A stretch of 64,000 bases of DNA, from positions 38,675,501-38,739,500 of the forward strand of contig CP142461.1 of NCBI GenBank assembly GCA_038049695.1. Reading direction: 5' to 3'. The translations under genes were made by a program, and so were the position numbers. Every line of letters starts with the position of its first letter. Within the stretch, counting starts at the first letter, position 1. Positions 20,501 through 32,040 of the stretch are shown in pieces. The notes beneath the pieces are model-generated. The model worked only from the letters and a program-made list of their open reading frames with translations. It had not been told where the DNA came from and did not search any database. This DNA is from Cinnamomum chago. Taxonomy: Eukaryota > Streptophyta > Magnoliopsida > Laurales > Lauraceae.

Positions 20501-21522
20501 TGCAAAGGTACCTATATACACACATGAAATAAGGAAAATACCTTTTAGTAGCACCTGTTAACAAAAGAAATCGAAAATGGAATACATAACAGGTTATCAT
20601 GTATGGAAGTAATCGCTAAGGGTTCAAAGCCAATCCAAGGGTCAATTTGATCAAAAACTAATACTTCCTATGAAGGTTTACACTTCCCCTCAATCCATTC
20701 TCTCCTTTTGTCAAACTTTTGACAAAAATATAACTATTTGGTTCAAGAAGAAGATGGTTTAACCAATTGAGGGTCAACTTCAAGGAAAGGATTAGACACG
20801 TTTAACTATAGAGCACAATATGATCAAATTACCAAAAGAGAGCAAGGTCAAGGCGATCATGGATACCAATTGGAAAAACAAAGAATACCAATTGAGATTC
20901 AATGATAAGACTGTAAAATCAATCACTCTAAAATGGAGTTATAAAGAATATAACTATTAAGATAAATCCAAATTAGAGCTATCCATGATGAAATGGGGTT
21001 TACTAAACATAGCATTAATCGATTTAACTATGAAAATCATATGCTATGTAAGTTTTGAAATCATTTCATTCAACAAAAAAATATGACTATCATGTGCAAG
21101 ATGAGTGAAATGAAATTCAAACATGAAGTCAACCTCAACTAATAACCAACCAAGATTATGAATACATAAACATGGTGGTCATGAGATTTACCTATATGAG
21201 AAAGAGAGGTGCCAAACATGAAAATTATGATGCTAATGGAATGTGACATGGAATGAAAACATATAACTATCAAGTTCAATCCAATGTACACAAGGTCTAT
21301 CACATACACGAGATAAGACATCAATTGGATATGAAATCAATGGAAAATTATACCAAATGAAAGAAATTAAATATGACAACATGATTGATAGCAAGGATGT
21401 GACAAACACAAAATTCCATCAAGCATCATAAAAGGATATTCATCACTTTTAAAGATATAATTATTGAGCATAGTGATGAACAAGATAAATTGCAATGCAA
21501 AAGAATATAACTTGGTAATACT
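20501..21522 (-). other. Noncoding remnant of the Sirevirus body
   Basis: This AT-rich stretch lies between the purine tracts and the nested copia element. The phrase ATATAACTATTAAG/ATATAACTATCAAG and similar ones recur loosely. I see no ORF of interest; it is the long 3' untranslated region expected for this lineage. Confidence 0.55.
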
Positions 21523-23267
21523 GTTGGAAAATAGGTGGGCCATTCAGATAGGTTTCAAAAACTTTTGGTCCACTTAATGCAGGGATCAACTATCTAGAAG
21601 GCAATAAACCCAATCCAGGATGCAATCCCTCAAACTCATAAATCATGTTCAGCAATATATACTATCTAGAAGATAGAAAACAACACATATACATGCAACC
21701 ACGAAATCTACAACATACAAAGGATGTAGATTATACCTTTGGAGCTTAGTAGTGTTCTAATGGAGAAGTTGATTTCTTTCTTTGATGATGAACGCTTTCA
21801 CTTAATCAAATCAGAATCTCCAACACCCTTTGATCTTCCACGCTATGACCCGTATTAGATCTCTTTTCTCAAGAAGATTGGTGGAAACTTCAAGAGAAAA
21901 CCCAACTAGTAACTCCAAGGAACTAGAGGAGAAAGAGAAGAGAATTAGAAGAGGAAGAGAATTTGTGCAACACGTGCACAAAGGGGCTGGAATTGCTCTC
22001 TTTGTTATGGACGTCCAAGAGGGGTGTATTCCCCTTTTATAGCCCTCAATTCCACATCTTTTCTTATATGAAATAGAAGTTCAACTCCCATTACAAAATA
22101 GTAACCTTCTCCCTTGCTAGTTGCCATAGAAGTCTCACTTCCACAACAATTAGTAGCTTTCTCCTTTCTAATTCAAATAGAAGTCCTACTTCCATTAATA
22201 ATTAGTAACTTACTATTACCACTATTAGAAGTCTAACCTTCCTATTAGAGTTCAACTAGAATTAGTATCTTTCTAATAACTTGGGCTAGCGTGGGGACCA
22301 CTAGGGATTTCTTAGAAAGATGGCTCCAACTGGGACACGCGACCCCACATCTCATGTGCAATCCGGGCCCACAGTTAATTTGCAAATAACTCCGCTAAAT
22401 AAATGCAATTGCACTCCAATCTTAGGAAAATATTACAATGAAGACCCTAAACTTCCCAATAACCACAAATAGGCCCCTACATCTATATCCATGGATCAAT
22501 TGCACCTGTCCACCAAAATAGATCCATATCTTATTATCCTTGAGCGCCAATTAATTATAATGATCATTTGGTACCGATCCAATTAACTCTTAATTAGAAT
22601 GGGTGCACACTTACCAATGATAAATCCATTAATTGGCACAAGGGGTTATTAAAGATAGATTCCATCTTGACTATTGAATGTTCCCACAACTCTACTACCA
22701 CGTACCCAAATCACTAAGGTGTTGACCTACAATTGGCCTCACTCATTGGTGACTCAAAGCAAATGTATAGATATAAACTTGAGTTCATTAATGTCTCAGG
22801 ATTATGAGCCTATTGCTAGGGAATTATGAGAGCAGACCTTAAAGTTAAGACAGTGTATATAAGGTGCTTCTCATGGTCGTTCAATACATCCAATGTACCG
22901 GCACCATGATCCAAAATCTTACATTCCGATGATCGAGACAAATCACACTAACTCATAGTGATCAAAGTGCTGCAACCTTGTCAGATAAGATGCCCAATCT
23001 CATCACTGGTTGTGAAGATATTTAAGTATAAGATTTGCAATACATGTCTCCTATATGTGGATCTCATCCATACACATGTATTACATCTAGTATACTTGTG
23101 GACTCTGGTTCATCTCATGAACCATTATGTCATTCGTATTGGTTATGTGCAAGTATATAATTAAACACCATTTATCTCATGAAAGGAAAACATGATTGTA
23201 TTGATAAATAAAGAAATGAATCAATTTATTACATCATATACTTGGTATTGAGACCATCAAACTAACA
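21523..23267 (-). repeat. Copia 3' LTR
   Basis: The plus strand starts TGTTGGAAAATAGG and ends AAACTAACA at 23267, next to the purine tract; TG and CA ends are both intact. A strong minus-strand TATA box, CTATAAAAGGGG, lies at 22031-22042, so U3 is about 1.2 kb long. The segment 22225-23267 is repeated in inverse orientation at 27047-28084. The first 150 bp or so also resemble 37134 onward. Confidence 0.9.
22031..22042 (-). promoter_or_regulatory. TATA box of the copia LTR
   Basis: The minus strand reads CTATAAAAGGGG, followed by leader-like sequence. The inverted LTR fragment on the other side of the element stops before this point and therefore lacks the promoter. Confidence 0.7.
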
Positions 23268-23281
23268 ATCTCCCACTTGGG
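23268..23281 (-). promoter_or_regulatory. Polypurine tract of the copia element
   Basis: The minus strand reads CCCAAGTGGGAGAT immediately before the LTR start TGTTAGTTTGATGG. This is the usual plus-strand primer of copia elements. Confidence 0.85.
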
Positions 23282-25195
23282 CTCAATGCCAATCAGGATT
23301 GCATCTCATGCCCATCCCGTCTACATGCTGCTCAAAAACTTTAGTAGCCAAAGGCTTAGTAAAGGGATCTGCCAGATTGTCTGTAGAAGCTATCTTGGTG
23401 ATTGCAATATCTCCTCTCTACACAATCTCTCTGACCAAGTGATACTTCCTCTGTACGTGCTTTTGGCTTTTATAGCTCCTGGGTTCCTTGGACTAAGCGA
23501 CTGCCCTGCTGCTGTCACAGTAAACTGTGAGCGACTCTCGTGCCAAAGGTACCACTCCAAGTTCCAAAAGGAATCTTTTGAGCCATACTGCTTCACAAGC
23601 CACTGTATATTCAGCCTCAGAAGTGGAATCAGCGGTACATTCCTGTTTAATACTCCTCTAGCTGATGGCTCCTCCGCCAAGCATAAACACGTAACCAGAG
23701 GTGGATTTCTTGGAATCCTTGTCTGACATAAAGTCAGAATCTGTGTATCCGATTGGAATCAACATGTAATCTCTAGTTCTTCTCAAGTACTTGAGGATAC
23801 ATTTTACAGTAGTCCAATGGTCAGGACCTGGGTTAGACTGATATCTGTTGACTAAGCCCACTGCATGACAGATATCCGGTCTAGTACATAGCATAGTATA
23901 CATGAGGCTACCAACAGCCGAAGCGTATGGAATTGCTCTCATTTGCTCCTTTTCCTCCGGGGTCTTGGGACCCTGATCCTTGCAAAGGTGCACTCCATGC
24001 CTGAAAGGTGTGATACCCTTCTTGGAGTCCTGCATAGCAAACCGTACCAGTACCTTATCTATGTTAGCAACTTGAGATAAGCCAATCATCCTATTTTTCC
24101 TGTTTCGATAGAGTTTGATCCCTAGGAAGTAACTAGCTTCTCCCAAGTCCTTCATATCAAGTCTTTGCTAACCAAAACTTTTACTGTTGACAACATTCAT
24201 ATATCTTTCCCAAGTAGAAGGATGTCGTCGACATATAAAACCAGAAAAACTACCCTGTCACCTTCATTTTTCATGTACACACATGACTCATCCGGATTTT
24301 GACTAAAACCAAATGATTTGATTGCACGGTCAAAACGGATGTTCTAGCTTCGGGATGCTTGCTTTAGTCCATAAATAGACTTCTGCAGCTTGCAAACTCT
24401 TTGCTTTTGGTTACTTGCTATAAAATCGTCTGGCTGCATCATATAGATGTCTTCCTCAAGATGACCGTTGAGAAACGCCGTCTTGACATCCATTTGCTAA
24501 ATCTCGTAACCGAGATGAGCTGCTATGGATAAGAGTATCCGGATGGACTTAAGCATCGCTACCGGCGAGAAGGTTTCCTCATAATTGATACCCTCTTTCT
24601 GAGTATACCCTTTCGCAACAAGCCTGGCCCTAAAGGTCTCAACTCTTCCATCTGGTCCTATTTTTCTCTTTTAGACCCACTTGCACCCAATAGGTTTGAT
24701 ATTGGCAGGCAATTCCACAAGTGTCTAGACCTGATTAGAGTACATAGACTCCATCTCAGCTTTCATAGCATCTTGCCAATGTCCCGAATCTATGTCATCA
24801 ATTGCTTCATCATAGTTATAGGGATCATGTTCCAGTTCTTTTGGGATTGCCTCGTAAGACTCTCCCAAGAATAGAGAACCTATCAGGGGGCCTGATTATT
24901 CTCCCACTACGACGAGGCACTGGTGTAACTACTGGGTTTGGTAGGGGTGGTTCTTCCTCAAGTTCGGTCATATTGGGTTTGGAATTGATTGTTCTTGAAT
25001 CTCTTCCAAGATCACCTTTTCTAAAGATTTCCAGTCCATCATATAATCTTCATCCAGAAAAACCGCATTGGTGTTTACTATCACTTTCTGCTCTCTGGGA
25101 TTATAGAATAACCAACCTTTAGTTCCTTTAGGATATCCTACAAACGTGCATTCTTCCGACTTTGTTTCCAACTTATCCGTCTTTAGCTTTAGCAC
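23282..25195 (-). pseudogene. pol: Copia reverse transcriptase and RNase H
   Basis: Minus-strand frames encode the classic copia RT. Around 25195-24970 is the KSEECTFVGYPKGTKGWLFY block that links integrase to [13 protein letters not shown]-like block lies near 24490, and YVDDILLLG near 24240-24200. The MKDLGEASYFLGIKLYR block starts at 24155, then CTRPDICHAVGLVNRYQ and a YTDSDF RNase H motif near 23740. RNase H continues to about 23290. RT and RNase H would make element cDNA in the particle. The region is interrupted in several places. Confidence 0.88.
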
Positions 25196-25240
25196 GTGTG
25201 CCGGAAAACCCCAAATGTGTAAATGTTGTAGACTAGGCTT

Positions 25241-26146
25241 TCACCCAGACCATAACTCCCGGGGAGTCTTAGGTACAGACTTAGATAGTACGAGGTTTAG
25301 TATGTACATCGCAGTATCCAAGGCATATCCCCAAAAGGATATAGGTAATCCTGAGAAACTCAACATAGACCTAATCATATAAAAAAGAGTCCGGTTCTTT
25401 CTTTCCGCTACGCCATTCTGTTGAGGCATACCAGGAGCAGACAACTAGAATAGAATCCCATTTTCTGATAAGTGAGCCATAAAATCACCAGAGAGATATT
25501 CCCCTCCTCGATCTGATCGAAGAGTCTTGATACTTTTACCTAATTGCTTTTCCGCTTCCGCTCGAAACTCTTTGAACTTTTCAAAAGCCTCGGACTTAAG
25601 GTGCTTAAGGTATATGTATCCATATCTTGAATAATTATCTATGAAAGTGATGAAGTGTTCATATCTTCCTCTGGCCCTAACATTAATGGGTCCACACACA
25701 TCAGTATGCACTAATTCCAACAAATCTTTGGCCCTATTGCCCTTGGATGAAAATGGTTTTTTGGTCATTTTGCCTTCCAGACAGGACTCACAGACAGGCA
25801 TTGGTTCTACAACCAATGAAGGCAAGATACCATCTTTCACTAGCCTGTCAATCCTATTTAGGTTTATATGACCTAGCCTCAAGTGCCAAAGTTTTGTTCG
25901 ATTAGATGAAGGTGACCTTCTCTTTAATGATGGCCTATTAATTATTTTTGTATCATGTATCTTATACATTGTGGGAGTTAACAGATAAAGCCCATTGGTT
26001 ACCTTGCTAGAACATATAAAAGTACCGTTTCTCTTTATGACAACTTCAGTACCAAAAGTAATAGAATAACTTTTATTCACCAAATTAGAAACTGAAATTA
26101 AATTCCGTCTTAAAGACGGTACATATAGAGTATCTGACAAAACCAA
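25241..26146 (-). pseudogene. Copia integrase
   Basis: The minus strand carries the GAG-pre-integrase block with zinc ligands (LWHLRLGHINLNRI...CESCLEGKMTKKPF). The integrase core follows, with HTDVCGPI, FITFIDNYSRYGYIY and LRSDRGGEY, then [14 protein letters not shown] near 25420 with the third catalytic residue. Order and spacing are those of Ty1/copia integrases. This enzyme inserts cDNA into the chromosome. It sits between the protease and RT, as copia requires. Confidence 0.9.
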
Positions 26147-26263
26147 CTTATTATCTTGAAAACATAAAGTAACAACTCCTACTGAGACCGCATCCGCCTT
26201 AGCATCAGATCCTAGGTTGACAATGATTTTTCCGTCACTGACTTTCCTGGTTTCCCTGAACCC

Positions 26264-27046
26264 CTACAACGAATTACAAATGTGATTAGTTGCCCCGGAA
26301 TCCAAACACCAAGATTCTGATGTACCAGTCACAAAACTAACTTCAGAAACAAGTGACTCAATCATACCTGAGGTCTTCTTCTTAGACAGATAATCTGGAC
26401 AATTCCTTTTCCAATGTCCTATCATACCACAATGGAAACACTTTCCTTTTGTCCCCGACCTCTTAGCTTTCCCAACACCACCATTAGGACCATTCTCCAC
26501 CTTAGGACCCTTCAGAACTGATTTCTTCTTGCCTTTCCGCCCTTTGCCTTTCGATTTGGACTTGGCAAATGACTTTTCTGTCATCAGGGCAGTTGACTTC
26601 TTCTTCATAATCCCTTCAGTCACCACCAGCTGGCTAGAAAGCTCAGCTAGAGTCAAATTCATCTCATTCATATTATAATTGACCTTAAAATTGTTGAATG
26701 ACTATGGTAGTGACTCAAGGATTATGTCAATCTGCGATTCTGCATCAATCGCAGCCCCCAATACATCTAACTCATTCAATGAGTCCATCATTTTCAACAT
26801 GTGGTCCTATACTGGTGTGCCTTCAGCCATCTTGGTGCTTATAAGCACCCTCATAGCAGCCTGTCTAGTAGGCCTGCCCTGTTCCGCAAACATCTCCTTT
26901 AAGTTTGATATAATATCATATGCAATCTTATAGGATTGATGTTGGTGTTGTAAAACACTAGACATGGATGCCTGTATGTAACATCTGGCCATCTCATTGT
27001 CTTTGGCCAACTTGGTGTACCGTTCTTTTTCTTCCTGTGATGCTTC
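26264..27046 (-). pseudogene. gag: Copia gag C-terminal half, zinc knuckle and protease
   Basis: The minus strand starts inside gag (EEKERYTKLAKDNEMARCYI). A lysine-rich stretch follows, then a CCHC knuckle CFHCGMIGHWKRNC near 26440-26400, and the protease active-site region WCLDSGATNHICN near 26300. Gag binds element RNA through the knuckle and the protease cuts the polyprotein. The gag N-terminus is absent: the sequence meets the end of an inverted LTR at 27047. Confidence 0.88.
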
Positions 27047-28084
27047 TGTTAGTTTTATGGTCTCAATACCAAGGGTATATGATGTAATAAATTGATTAAT
27101 TTCTTTATTTATCAATACAATTCATGCTTTTCCTTTCATGAGATGAATGGTGTTTTATATACTTGCACATAACCAATACAAAAGACATAATGGCTCATGA
27201 GATGAACCGGAGTCCATGAGTATACTAGATGTAATACATGTGTATGGATGAGATCCACATACAGGAGACATGTATTGCAAATCTTATACTCAAATATCTT
27301 CACAACTAGTGATGAGATTGGACATCTCATCTGACAAGGTTGCAGCGCCTTGATCACTATGAGATAGTGTGATTTGTCTCGATCATCGGAATGTAAGATT
27401 CCGGATCATGGTGCTGGTACATTAGATGTATTGAAGGACCATGAGAAGCACCTTATATACACTGTTTTTATTTTAAGGTCTGCTCTCATAATTCCCTAGC
27501 AATAGGCTCATAATCCTGAGACATTAATGAACTCAAGTTTCTATCTATTCATTTGCTTTGAGTCACCAATGAGTGAGGCCAATTCTAGGTCAACACCTCG
27601 GTGATTTGGGTATGTGGTAGTAGAGCTGTGGGAACATTCAATGGTCAAGATGAAATCTATCTTTAATATCCCCTTGTGCCAATTAATGGATTTATCATTG
27701 GTAAGTGCGCACCCATTCCAATTAAGAGTTAATTGGATCGGTACCAAATGATCATTATAATTAATTGGGGCTCAAGGATAATAAGATATGGATCTAATTT
27801 GGTGGACAGGTCCATTTGATCCATGGATATAGATGGAGGGGCCTACTTGTGGTATTGAGGAAGTTTAGGGTCTTCATTGTAATTTATTCCTAAGACTGGA
27901 GTGCAATTGCATTTATATAGTGGAGTTATTTGCAATTAACTGTGGGCCCGGATTGCACATGAGATGTGGGGTCGCGTGTCCCAGTTGGAGCCAACTTTCT
28001 AAGGAATCTTTAGTAGTCCCCATGCTAGCTCAAATTATTAGAAAGATACTAATTCTACTTGAACTCTAAAAGAAAGGTTACTAT
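27047..28084 (+). repeat. Inverted copia LTR fragment (U3 part)
   Basis: The sequence begins TGTTAGTTTTATGGTCTC on the plus strand, the exact LTR start. It is the reverse complement of 23267 down to about 22225, at roughly 92-94% identity by eye. It is cut off at 28084 by the Sirevirus LTR, so it contains no TATA box. It lies in opposite orientation to the other LTR of the element. Confidence 0.9.
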
Positions 28085-29807
28085 TTAGACCAATTTTAAC
28101 TTCTTTAAATTAAACTAGTCACAAGTGGTGATTAAGTAAATAAATGCGGAAGCTTACAAAAACAATCACCACAAAAGCATGCACCATCACACAAGGATTT
28201 ACAGTGGTTCGGCCTCAATGCCTACATCCACTACCGGCTTGTGATCCAACACCCCACCGAATTTTCAGTATTTATGCTTTTCAATAGGCTAAGCAATAAC
28301 CTTTACAATGTTGTTTTTCTAGGCTAAACAACAACCTTTCAATGTTCTTTTCTAGGCTAAGCAATAACCTTTACAAGATGCTTTTCCAAGGGTAAGCAAT
28401 AACCTCTACACTAATGCTTTTCTTAGGCTAAACAATAACCTTTACAATAAAAAGATTTATCTTAAAGAAATGTCTACAAAAACACTCAAAGAGATACAAT
28501 TTAAGCTCAATATCATTGCCTCTAAAATAGGCGGATATGAAAGTGAAAAACTAACTCACACAAACACTAAATGAATGCTCATGATGTGTGTGTGTGTGTG
28601 TATGCTCATGATGTGTGTGTGTGATAACTTCAATCAAGTTTAAAAAGTAAGCTCAATCAATATATGCTCAAAGCATTTAAAAGTTTAAGGTACATAAAAG
28701 ATTTTGATTGAAGTGAAATGCAAATCACATGTATGGATACAAACTTGTTAATGATATGAAAATCAAAGGCTCACAAGTTGTATGAAATTAATTAGCTCTA
28801 AACATGTGATGCATGTGCAATGTTGTTTTCAAAACCAAATTAATTTAACTAAAGTTTAAATGAACGAAAACAACAAATAAATATTCAACCAACTAAAAGA
28901 ATCATGCTATAAAAGAAAACAAAGATTTTGGCTAAGCATGATTAAGGAACATTTTAAAACAACTTAGATTGAAATCAAAGTGAAGAGTCCAATCTAACTT
29001 AGATCAAAGATTAAAAGAAGAATGGATTCAACACATCATAGTTATCAAGCTAAAAATCATTTACCAATAATTTAAACAAAGCATTTAACATATGATTAAT
29101 AAAAGTAAAGCTTACTTATAGATTTAACTTCATTGATCCAAGCTTTAGCTTCACTAATGACCCCTTGGTCTCTCTTAGTTCATCCCCTTTTCTTTGTCTC
29201 AAAACACCTCAAGAGTGGCTCTTAGTTTTTCTCTTTTTCAACCTTTTTTTCAAAGGAATGAACTTGTATTTATACTAAAAAATTGAGTTCCTGCGTCTCC
29301 CCGGTCGAGCTGCCCTATCCTCGGTCGACCTGGCCTTCAACGGTCATAAAATTGACCGTTTGAAAAGAAGCCCAACGGTCCGGTCGACCCGCAGTGGGCT
29401 CGGTCGACCGAGCACACTGCAGGTCGACCCGAGCCCAGGGACCAAATTTCCTTAAAATTCATATTTCAAAGTATTTCTTGAAGGGAACTTTTGGGCCACT
29501 AAATCAAGCTTGGCATCATGATTTAAATCAAAGTAAGAGGGTTAAAATCATGAAACATAAAAAGCCTAAAGTGGTTTGAAAGATATAAAGCATAGGCTAG
29601 CTTGATTTGATAAAACTCCTTTTCAAAATAAATTGCATCCAAGTTTAAAATCAAAACATGCATAGATCAATATTTCTACAAGTCTAAAAACCAATGCATG
29701 TGTAAATCAAGATTTCAGGATTTTCTAAATCAATGCATGTGTGAAAATTCAAATGATGCTAAAATGATAATGCATCCATCAAATTGCAATACACAAAATC
29801 CCTAACA
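28085..29807 (-). repeat. Sirevirus 5' LTR (inner end missing)
   Basis: It matches 14430-15547 and 19534-20116 without the solo-LTR insertion and ends CCCTAACA at 29807. About the first 60-70 bp of the LTR, the end that faced the primer binding site, are absent at the junction with the copia fragment. A TATA-like GTATAAATAC is at 29266-29275 (minus), with GGTCGACC palindromes upstream of it, at about 29300-29430. A short TG-repeat duplication lies near 28577-28625. Confidence 0.88.
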
Positions 29808-30343
29808 ATTTTGACTAGATATTTTTTTTAGGTGTACTAATTCGCTTAGGTGCAAATTCAATAACCTTGGTTTATCTACTTACTATCTACTCTTTTTTGG
29901 ATGTTTCTATTTCGTTTACTCTTTTTTTTTTGTTCTCTCCTCTAATTACGAAAGAGTAAGATGAGAAGGGAAGAGTTTTATGGTTTTATGATTTTTTTTG
30001 GTGTTTTTATGCAATAAGAATGCAACCTAATCTAAAGAGCAAATTATGATCATCTACTTAATGTCTATCGTTCTAATTCTAATACTTTTTTTAATTACTT
30101 ATCTTTTTTGTGTTCTCTTCTCTAATTACTGGAGAGCAAGATGAGAGGAGAAGTGTTTTATGATTTCGTGATTTTTTTTGGTTTTTTATGCAATATTAAT
30201 GTAACCTAACTTAAAGTGTGATGATTCAATAATTCTAAGTCTAGAAATTCAATAATCAGTTATAATCATCACAGAGGTTCAACAACGATTTAAATGAAAT
30301 GCACGATGTGGAAAATGCGGGCCGGAAAACGAATTAATTGGGG

Positions 30344-30819
30344 ACTTGGGCGCACACAGAGGGGCGCCCAAGTGCCTCTGCACTACTTGGGCGCACACAT
30401 AGTGGCGCCCAAGTATCTCTTTTGCGGGTTGCGATGCACTTGCAATTTTCAGTGATATTCCAATTCGACTTTCGACACTTCGTGACTAAATATAAGGTCT
30501 TAATATGAATTATTGATATAACAACCTTCGGATTTGATAGTAATGACATGAGCACCAAAGTCCAAGAGGCGGATCTCTTTGGCAGGGACTTGGGCGCACC
30601 CACAGTGGCACCCAAGTACAATGTCTTTTTTTCTTTACCTCTTAGTAATATATTTGGGTATTCCTTCGATTCTTTCAATGCCTTTATTGGATCCAAAGGT
30701 TTCGATATCAATGTATATGAAGATAGACTCAGATCTAAGAACCAGAATGCGCACGAAATGGGAAATCGGGGCCAAAGCCCTATCCAGAGACTTGGGCGCA
30801 CACACAGTTGCGCCCAAGT
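30344..30819. repeat. Hairpin-unit cluster (ACTTGGGCGCA family), middle block
   Basis: Four units lie at about 30344-30372, 30384-30413, 30589-30617 and 30789-30819, with a half unit near 30992. Arms are CTTGGGCGCA and TGCGCCCAAG with short loops of the ACACAG type. On the minus strand they fall downstream of the TATA box, so they would be transcribed. Confidence 0.85.
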
Positions 30820-31516
30820 GTTTTCCTGCACCTTTCTTCCTCTTTTGTTTCTTTTCTCAATACTTTTCGCACAATTTGGAATGCGAAATTACAGATCCGA
30901 AGGTCCCGACATCAATATGTATGAAAACAAGTTTGGATCTAAGAAATAAACTATGCTTAATATGAAAATCGGGGTTGGAACCCAATGCAGACACTTGGGC
31001 GCAACTGTGTGTTCTGTTGCACTTTTTTTTATTTTTCGGATTTTCCTTAATGAAGAGAGATGGATGGAAAGTGTACCCTAATCACGAGTTCAGAATGCTA
31101 AAAATAATGCAGATCTACAGAGTATGAATGATCCTAAGCATGTTACTAATGATAGATGACTACTAAGTATTAGATCTACTGAAAAGCACTACTATTAATG
31201 CAGATCTACAATGCATGCATGATCCTAAGCATGTTTCTACCCATTAATGATGCTGAATATCAATTGAAGAAAACCTAATCTAGAAATATCGGTTTGAGTT
31301 GTATCCTTCAAGTCCTAGATCGAAGCTCTCGCGTAGATCCATGGCTTTTGGAAGCTTTCTCCATTGCTTATCTTGGAAACAAGAAAGCTCATCTTCTTCT
31401 TCTTCCTTCTAGATCTAAAGCTCCCTCTTTGGTTATGGTGGCTACTCTCTTTTCTCTCTTTTCTTCTAGTTTTTCTATTCTTTTTGGTAGCCTCCTTTGT
31501 GAATGGTATAAGAGGT

Positions 31517-31530
31517 CTTTTTATAGAGGT
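31517..31530 (-). promoter_or_regulatory. TATA box of the Ogre-like LTR
   Basis: The minus strand reads ACCTCTATAAAAAG. It lies about 1 kb from the U3 end and is followed by a CT-rich leader on the minus strand. One hairpin block (31618-32040) lies upstream and the others downstream. Confidence 0.6.
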
Positions 31531-31617
31531 TTTGGCGTGGAGGAGGGGTTTAGGGTTTCTTTGTGCACAAGTTTCTAGAGGCTTCACGCAAACCAAGGTA
31601 GATTTAGCGTTTCGGGG

Positions 31618-32040
31618 ACTTGGGCGCGCACACTGGTGCGCCCATGTCTTGTTTTGGGGCTAAGTGGGCTTAGGGTTCTGTTCGGATTGTTTTCGGATCA
31701 AATTCAGACCGAAACAGAGGAAACTGGACTTAGGCGCACTTGTGGGGGCGCCCAAGTGGATTTTAGGACTTGGGCGCACACACAGGTGCGCCCATGTCAT
31801 CCTCTAGGTCAAATGGGCTTGGGCTTTGGTTTTGGTCTGTTATTTAGGCTGAGATTGGGTCGGAATTATGAAGAGTAGAGCGGGACACACCCAAATACGC
31901 ACCCAAGTGTGTTTTTAGGGCAACTAGGGACTTGGGCGCACCTGTGTGTGCGCCCAAGTGTGACCTTGGGACCTGGGAGTGCTTGTGTGTGCGCCCAAGT
32001 GCAGTTTGGGACTTGGGCGAACCTATATTGGTGCCCAAGT
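31618..32040. repeat. Hairpin-unit cluster (ACTTGGGCGCA family), right block
   Basis: Six units lie at about 31618-31646, 31729-31757, 31768-31796, 31928-31957, 31981-32003 (one arm degenerate) and 32011-32040. They are 40-130 bp apart and lie 90-520 bp upstream of the TATA box on the minus strand, as expected for regulatory elements. This is the densest block. Confidence 0.88.

Larger units (their letters stand above)
21523..28084 (-). mobile_element. Ty1/copia element nested in the Sirevirus, with an inverted LTR fragment
   Basis: The minus strand reads gag end, zinc knuckle, protease, integrase, reverse transcriptase, RNase H (27046 to 23282), purine tract (23281-23268) and a complete 3' LTR of about 1745 bp (23267-21523). 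This domain order is diagnostic of Ty1/copia. On the right, where a 5' LTR in the same orientation is expected, lies about 1 kb of the same LTR family in the opposite orientation (27047-28084). Its TG end abuts gag exactly. The LTR copies differ by roughly 6-8% by eye. The coding region looks broken in several places. The lineage within copia is not certain. Confidence 0.85.
14367..29807 (-). mobile_element. Sirevirus-type (Maximus/SIRE) copia element, largely replaced by nested insertions
   Basis: Two LTR copies in minus orientation flank a short remnant of the body. The LTR begins TGTTAGGGATTTTGTG and ends CAGGACTTTCA on the minus strand, and a purine tract AAAGGGGGAGAT lies just outside the 3' LTR. 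A long 3' region with repeated purine tracts, and palindromes upstream of a TATA box, are known Sirevirus traits and are seen here. No gag or pol of this element remains: after about 1.4 kb of 3' noncoding sequence a different copia element begins at 21523. The 3' LTR also holds a 4-kb solo LTR. The two LTRs differ by only a few percent by eye, suggesting a moderate age. The flanks are GTCTT (left) and ATTTT (right), possibly an eroded target duplication. Confidence 0.75.

Noticed and set aside
23277-23726. Plus-strand ORF of 149 codons
   Set aside because: It is the antisense shadow of the copia RNase H on the minus strand.
30344-32040. CRISPR-like repeated palindromes
   Set aside because: Unit spacing is irregular, the inter-unit sequence is not of constant length, the context is a plant LTR and no cas-like gene exists. 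They are LTR hairpin units.
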